Shown piece by piece: positions 26,944 through 32,422 of a stretch of 32,422 nucleotides of DNA (positions are counted from its first letter, which is position 1; each line of letters starts with the position of its first letter). The notes under the pieces are model-generated. The model was not told the DNA's origin. It did no database searches and worked only from the letters and a program-made list of their open reading frames with translations. The position numbers were made by a program, and so were the translations under genes. Location: the NCBI GenBank assembly GCA_029881795.1, contig JAOULX010000020.1, forward strand, positions 1-32,422. Direction: 5' to 3'. This DNA comes from Gammaproteobacteria bacterium (lineage in GTDB: Bacteria; Pseudomonadota; Gammaproteobacteria; SZUA-229).

Positions 26944-27396
26944 TTATTTATTGTGCTCTAGTTTATCGATAGCCTGACGAAACGCATCAACATCATCAAA
27001 ACTTAAATAGACCGACGCAAAGCGGATATAGGCCACATGATCCAGCGATTTCAGGGCTTCCATCACCAGTTCACCAATAAAGCCGGTACCCACTTCTCGC
27101 TCGCCACTGGCTAGCAGGCGGTGTTTTATCTGATTGATAGCATCATCAATCTTCTGCGTTTCGACCGGGCGTTTTTCCAGCGCCTTCGACAGACCCGAAC
27201 ACAGTTTTTGCTCGTCAAAAGGCTCCCGCGTGCCGTCGCCTTTAATCACACGCGGCATGTTCAACTCGGCTTTTTCGTAAGTTGTAAAGCGCTCGTTGCA
27301 GGACACGCATTCACGTCGCCGGCGCACGGTATCCTGATTGGATAAACGCGAATCGACAACTTTTGTGTCAGCAGCCGAACAAAAAGGACAATGCAT
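26944..27396 (-). CDS. nrdR: Transcriptional repressor NrdR
   Basis: Zinc-finger/ATP-cone repressor of ribonucleotide reductase genes that senses dATP/ATP. The 150-aa product has the zinc ribbon cysteines C3, C6, C30 and C33 (HCPFC and CVSC), the [17 protein letters not shown] block and an ATP-cone (about 48-138, [19 protein letters not shown]). It lies between glyA and ribD, the usual gammaproteobacterial neighbourhood. I saw no NrdR-box pair in the short flanking gaps. Confidence 0.97.
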   Translation of the reverse strand: MHCPFCSAADTKVVDSRLSNQDTVRRRRECVSCNERFTTYEKAELNMPRVIKGDGTREPFDEQKLCSGLSKALEKRPVETQKIDDAINQIKHRLLASGEREVGTGFIGELVMEALKSLDHVAYIRFASVYLSFDDVDAFRQAIDKLEHNK

Positions 27397-27411
27397 AGAA
27401 ACCCTGCCTAC

Positions 27412-28668
27412 TTATTCTGCTGAATAGACCGGTTTACGAGTACATAACTCGGCAACTTTGGCTTTAACTGCTGCGATCGTCTGTTCGTTACTCATATCGT
27501 CGAGAATATCGCACATCCAGTTAGCGATCTCGGTTGCATCGTTTTCATCAAAACTACGCGAGGTAATCGCCGGTGTACCAATCCGTAAACCACTGGTTAC
27601 AAACGGTGACTGCGGATCGTTAGGCACTGCATTTTTATTAACGGTTAAGTGCGCCTTGCCTAATGCCGCTTCTGCATCTTTACCGGTTAAGCCTTTCTTA
27701 ATCAGACTGATCAGCAACAAATGATTCTCGGTGCCGCCAGAGATTACATCATAACCACGCGCCATCATCACTTTTGCCATTGCCTGTGCGTTCTTTACAA
27801 CCTGCTGTTGGTAGGTTTTAAAGCCCGGCTCAAGTGCTTCTTTAAATGCGACAGCCTTTGCTGCAATCACATGCATTAACGGACCGCCTTGACCACCTGG
27901 GAAAATAGCTGAGTTTAATTTTTTCTCCAGATCTGGATTTGATTTGGCGATGATAATGCCGCCGCGCGGACCGCGTAAGGTTTTATGCGTGGTTGATGTC
28001 ACCACATCCGCAAAAGGAACCGGGTTGGGATAGATACCCGCTGCCACTAAACCTGCCACATGTGCCATATCTACAAACAAAAAAGCACCGACTGAATCGG
28101 CAATCTGACGAAAGCGCGCCCAGTCAACCACCTGTGAATACGCAGAAAAACCAGCAACGATCATTTTGGGCTTATGCTCGGTTGCCATCGCCTGTACTTC
28201 ATCGTAATCGATCATGCCGTTTTCATCGATGCCGTACTGAACCGAGTTATAGATTTTGCCTGAGAAGCTAACCTTTGCACCGTGAGTTAAATGACCACCG
28301 TGCGCCAGAGACATACCTAACACCGTATCACCCGGTGCGCATAAAGCCATATAAACCGCGGCATTAGCCTGTGAGCCAGAATGCGGCTGAACATTGGCGT
28401 AATCAGCACCGAATAATTCTTTAACGCGGTCTATCGCCAGTTGTTCGGCAATATCGACATATTCACAGCCACCGTAATAACGCTTGCCGGGATAACCCTC
28501 TGCGTATTTATTGGTTAAGGCAGAGCCCTGAGCTTCCATAACACGAGGACTACAGTAATTTTCTGATGCGATCAGCTCAATATGTTCTTCCTGTCGCACC
28601 GTCTCTTTTTCAATAGCTGAGGCCAGTTCATCGTCATAACCGGCAATACTCATGTGAATTGAAAACAT
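27412..28668 (-). CDS. glyA: Serine hydroxymethyltransferase
   Basis: PLP enzyme interconverting serine and glycine with tetrahydrofolate, the main one-carbon source. The 418-aa product shows [11 protein letters not shown] (27-37), [19 protein letters not shown], the PLP-lysine motif [14 protein letters not shown] with K229, and [14 protein letters not shown]. The ATG at 28668 has AGGGGG five bases upstream and matches E. coli in N-terminal length; Met-6 is the less supported alternative. It is the first gene of the long minus-strand operon. A 24-base palindrome lies about 90 bases upstream. Confidence 0.98.
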   Translation of the reverse strand: MFSIHMSIAGYDDELASAIEKETVRQEEHIELIASENYCSPRVMEAQGSALTNKYAEGYPGKRYYGGCEYVDIAEQLAIDRVKELFGADYANVQPHSGSQANAAVYMALCAPGDTVLGMSLAHGGHLTHGAKVSFSGKIYNSVQYGIDENGMIDYDEVQAMATEHKPKMIVAGFSAYSQVVDWARFRQIADSVGAFLFVDMAHVAGLVAAGIYPNPVPFADVVTSTTHKTLRGPRGGIIIAKSNPDLEKKLNSAIFPGGQGGPLMHVIAAKAVAFKEALEPGFKTYQQQVVKNAQAMAKVMMARGYDVISGGTENHLLLISLIKKGLTGKDAEAALGKAHLTVNKNAVPNDPQSPFVTSGLRIGTPAITSRSFDENDATEIANWMCDILDDMSNEQTIAAVKAKVAELCTRKPVYSAE

Positions 28669-30701
<2,033 letters not shown>

Positions 30702-30711
30702 AAGAACGGCT

Positions 30712-31212
30712 TTATTTCGACTCTGATGCAGCGAACCGCTCACCAGCTGCTGCATTTTCCAGCCACGCAAGTAACTCTGTTGCCTGCTCTTGCCCTTCCA
30801 GCGGCGCCCAGCTGGCAAAATCGCTTTCCTGCGTGGGCATAAAAGGCCCCTCTTTTATCTCTAATAAAATAGCATCATCGCTTAACGGATAAAGCGTATG
30901 CCAGGTGTCAGGAGGCAGCTCGATGCCGTTTAAAGCCTGACCAGGGCTGAGCGTTAGTTTATCAGACAGGGCTCCATTTTTATCGAAAATTACCAGACAA
31001 ATCTGCCCTTGTAAGCACAGCATCAACTCCCACTTATTACTTTTCGGGTGATGGTGAGGACGAATATATGTTCCTCTTTTAAGTGCAATACACAATCTTT
31101 GAACAGGCTCATCAAGCTCTTTGTGCAAATTAAAATGACTGCGTTTTCTCGGGCTTTGTGCCGCCTTTTCTAATAACGCCTGATAAAATGACTCATCTAG
31201 TTTTAAACTCAT
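30712..31212 (-). CDS. WbuC family cupin metalloprotein
   Basis: A 166-aa single cupin barrel with RPHHHPKSNKWELMLCLQG at about 50-68 (the HxH...E metal ligands of cupin motif 1) and LPPDTWHTLYPL at about 100-111 (the His of motif 2). RPHHHPKS..WE is diagnostic of WbuC, found in O-antigen and sugar loci; its biochemical role is not established to my knowledge. The ATG at 31212 is preferred over a GTG two codons upstream. Its neighbour is phosphoglucomutase, which fits a link to sugar-nucleotide or polysaccharide metabolism; this is inference. Confidence 0.87.
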   Translation of the reverse strand: MSLKLDESFYQALLEKAAQSPRKRSHFNLHKELDEPVQRLCIALKRGTYIRPHHHPKSNKWELMLCLQGQICLVIFDKNGALSDKLTLSPGQALNGIELPPDTWHTLYPLSDDAILLEIKEGPFMPTQESDFASWAPLEGQEQATELLAWLENAAAGERFAASESK

Positions 31213-31619
31213 AATCACTCTGGTAAATATTTTTAATATGACGCAATGTGCGGTAAATTAGTGGGGCTGTCAATAAGCCAAGTACAGTCACCAGAAAATG
31301 TGAACTAATATCGATAGATCAGTTAGCATTTACATTTTTATATAGTTTAAGAGTGAAAATTAATTGTAGACGATAGGCGTTTTTAATGTCCGCCCTACCG
31401 CAGTTTTTAATGTCCGCCCTACCGCACCTGGCACTTACATGGTTAGTGTATTCAATGTAACTACTTACTGCTATTGAGGACTTTTTCTTGAACCTCGCCG
31501 CCTGATCAACTGTATCTAATGGAGTGAGTATAAAACCATCAGCTTGACGACTTTATGCGCATTAATGATCGATTTAACTGATAAATAGAGATATTATCAA
31601 TTTAAAAAGGACAAAAATA
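31213..31619. other. Intergenic region with tandem repeat
   Basis: 407 bases without a supportable gene. The centre holds an exact 24-base tandem duplication (31379-31426), flanked by CACCTGGCACTTACATGG, which also looks like a dispersed extragenic element. The right end carries AAAAAGGAC, the ribosome site of the next gene. No good promoter or terminator was recognised. Confidence 0.55.
31379..31426. repeat. 24-bp exact tandem repeat, two copies
   Basis: Two abutting identical units begin at 31379 and 31403. Each starts GTTTTTAATGTCCGCCCTAC and ends CGCA. The minus-strand reading, GTAGGGCGGACATTAA, looks like the arms of dispersed GTAGGG-type extragenic repeats seen in gammaproteobacteria. 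This may be a decayed or shortened member; assignment is inference. Confidence 0.75.
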
Positions 31620-32174
31620 ATGATCAGGATTTACATCGTTTTAGCACTGTTAAGCATTCAAACCGTTGCTCAGGCAACAGAAGAGCAACCTAAAGAACTG
31701 TTTAATGCCATAGGCTATAGCATTGGTAATCAGACAGACCCGGACTTTAAGCTGACGTCACAGGCAATATCACTCTATATAACCGGCATAGGAACATACA
31801 ATTTATCATACCGCCTTGGCTTAAAAAAAGAAGTCGTTGAAGACAGCAGTCTTAATATCGCAGCAGAATACAAACACTTCACTGCTGGTGTCATATACAA
31901 CTTAAAACAAAAAGGTCGCTGGTTTCTTGACACATCGATCGATACAGACCTGACACTAACTCAAGAACAGACACAAACATCAGCAATCGCAGATTTTGAA
32001 CAGTCTGTGGTTGGCATAGCTATAGGACTCGGAACCGGCTTGTCTTTTCCTGACTTATCGCTTCGGTTTTTTATAACCATCGAAGACTTTATAGAATCCG
32101 ATTATAAAAACTCCGACCTGCAAACAAACCACAATATCAGCAGAACCGGTGTTTCTGTGATTTACTGGTGGTAA
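31620..32174 (+). CDS. Secreted protein of unknown function, beta-barrel-like
   Basis: I do not recognise the family. The 184-aa product has a clear signal peptide (MIRIYIVLALLSIQTVAQATE, likely cleavage after AQA near 19) and then amphipathic beta-type segments: FNAIGYSIGNQ, AISLYITGIGTYNLSYRLGL, LNIAAEYKHFTAGVIYNL, GRWFLDTSIDTDLTL, SVVGIAIGLGTGLSFPDLSLRFFITIEDF. It ends GVSVIYWW, an aromatic C-terminus as in outer-membrane barrels. AAGGA lies eight bases before the ATG. It is alone between repeat-rich spacers and next to a RAYT gene, so the region looks accessory. A small barrel of about eight strands is a guess. Confidence 0.75.
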   Translation: MIRIYIVLALLSIQTVAQATEEQPKELFNAIGYSIGNQTDPDFKLTSQAISLYITGIGTYNLSYRLGLKKEVVEDSSLNIAAEYKHFTAGVIYNLKQKGRWFLDTSIDTDLTLTQEQTQTSAIADFEQSVVGIAIGLGTGLSFPDLSLRFFITIEDFIESDYKNSDLQTNHNISRTGVSVIYWW

Positions 32175-32225
32175 TTTAGCATCACAAACTAGGTTATATT
32201 GCTTTAGCTTCTTATTTTGCGTGTG

Positions 32226-32302
32226 TTTTTGTGTGGACACCTATTTTTGTGTGGATATTTTTGTGTGGACACCTATTTTTGTGTTATTTTTGTGTGGACA
32301 CC
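32226..32302. repeat. GTGTGGACAC-centred short repeats (REP-like)
   Basis: Two identical 27-base copies (32226-32252 and 32258-32284) and a third 16-base partial copy (32287-32302) share TTTTTGTGTGGACACC. The core GTGT-GG-ACAC can fold as a tiny hairpin. They lie 75-150 bases upstream of the RAYT start, where such enzymes commonly carry their recognised REP sequences. Confidence 0.75.
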
Positions 32303-32376
32303 CATCTCTTTATTTGACTACTAACCACTCCAGTATTACCCTATTCAACAGGATTTATCAGATCAAGGAGATGATC

Positions 32377-32422
32377 ATGCCGCGTCCTCGTTATGCTCAG
32401 GTATCACTCGATGCCACATCTT
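32377..32422 (+). CDS. REP-associated tyrosine transposase (RAYT), N-terminal fragment
   Basis: Only the first 15 codons are in the window: MPRPRYAQVSLDATS, cut by the edge. This beginning is characteristic of IS200/IS605-like Y1 transposases of the RAYT group, which cleave single-stranded REP hairpins. AAGGAG lies six bases before the ATG. The catalytic HUH motif and tyrosine lie beyond the window, so whether it is intact cannot be seen. The GTGTGGACAC repeats just upstream support the assignment. Confidence 0.8.
   Translation, partial: MPRPRYAQVSLDATS

Noticed and set aside
32226-32302. CRISPR-like array
   Set aside because: Spacers between copies are only about 2-5 bases and the repeats are short and T-rich; a REP-type cluster next to a RAYT fits better.

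Overview
The window is a stretch of chromosome from a gammaproteobacterium with moderate GC. The evidence is gene order and protein similarity: tRNA-Ser/csrA/lysC/alaS/recX/recA/pncC/mutS, yceF divergent from yceD-rpmF-plsX-fabH, and glyA-nrdR-ribD-ribE-ribBA-ribH-nusB-thiL-pgpA are all gammaproteobacterial arrangements. The products look like diverged relatives of the E. coli proteins, so this is not an enteric. A free-living marine or methylotroph-type lineage is possible, but I cannot fix the genus from sequence alone.

Layout. 1-6700, minus strand: tRNA-Ser(GCT), csrA, lysC, alaS, recX, recA and pncC. They cover translation, post-transcriptional control, aspartate-family amino acid synthesis and recombination. 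6880-12076, plus strand: mutS, nadK and recN. 12132-17142, minus strand: a membrane GAF protein with a dead GGDEF domain, a VOC protein, then fabH, plsX, rpmF and yceD (fatty acid/phospholipid initiation coupled to ribosomal protein L32). 17373-19538, plus strand: yceF (Maf nucleotide pyrophosphatase), a stand-alone cyclic-nucleotide-binding protein and a PerM/AI-2E-family membrane protein. 28668 down to 19559, minus strand: a very compact run of twelve genes, glyA, nrdR, ribD, a proteasome/HslV-like Ntn hydrolase, ribE, ribBA (RibBX type), ribH, nusB, thiL, pgpA, an outer-membrane-type protein and a periplasmic retropepsin-like protease. 29064 to the end: phosphoglucomutase, a WbuC-type cupin, then a more accessory zone. 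That zone holds a 24-bp tandem repeat, an orphan secreted protein, short GTGTGGACAC-centred repeats and the first codons of a REP-associated tyrosine transposase (RAYT), which is cut by the window edge.

Functionally this is mostly core metabolism. The riboflavin genes are nearly complete in one operon, but the GTP cyclohydrolase II half of RibBA has lost its zinc and catalytic motifs, so a separate RibA must exist elsewhere. The most unusual element is the 195-aa HslV-like protein between ribD and ribE. It joins both neighbours by one-base TGATG stop/start overlaps. It keeps the catalytic Asp and Lys of the proteasome fold but carries Ser where HslV has Thr as nucleophile, and no unfoldase partner gene lies nearby. 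A second theme is promoters whose -10 box sits only a few bases before the start codon of genes without a Shine-Dalgarno (yceD best, the GGDEF-like gene next, mutS and alaS weaker), which suggests near-leaderless transcripts.
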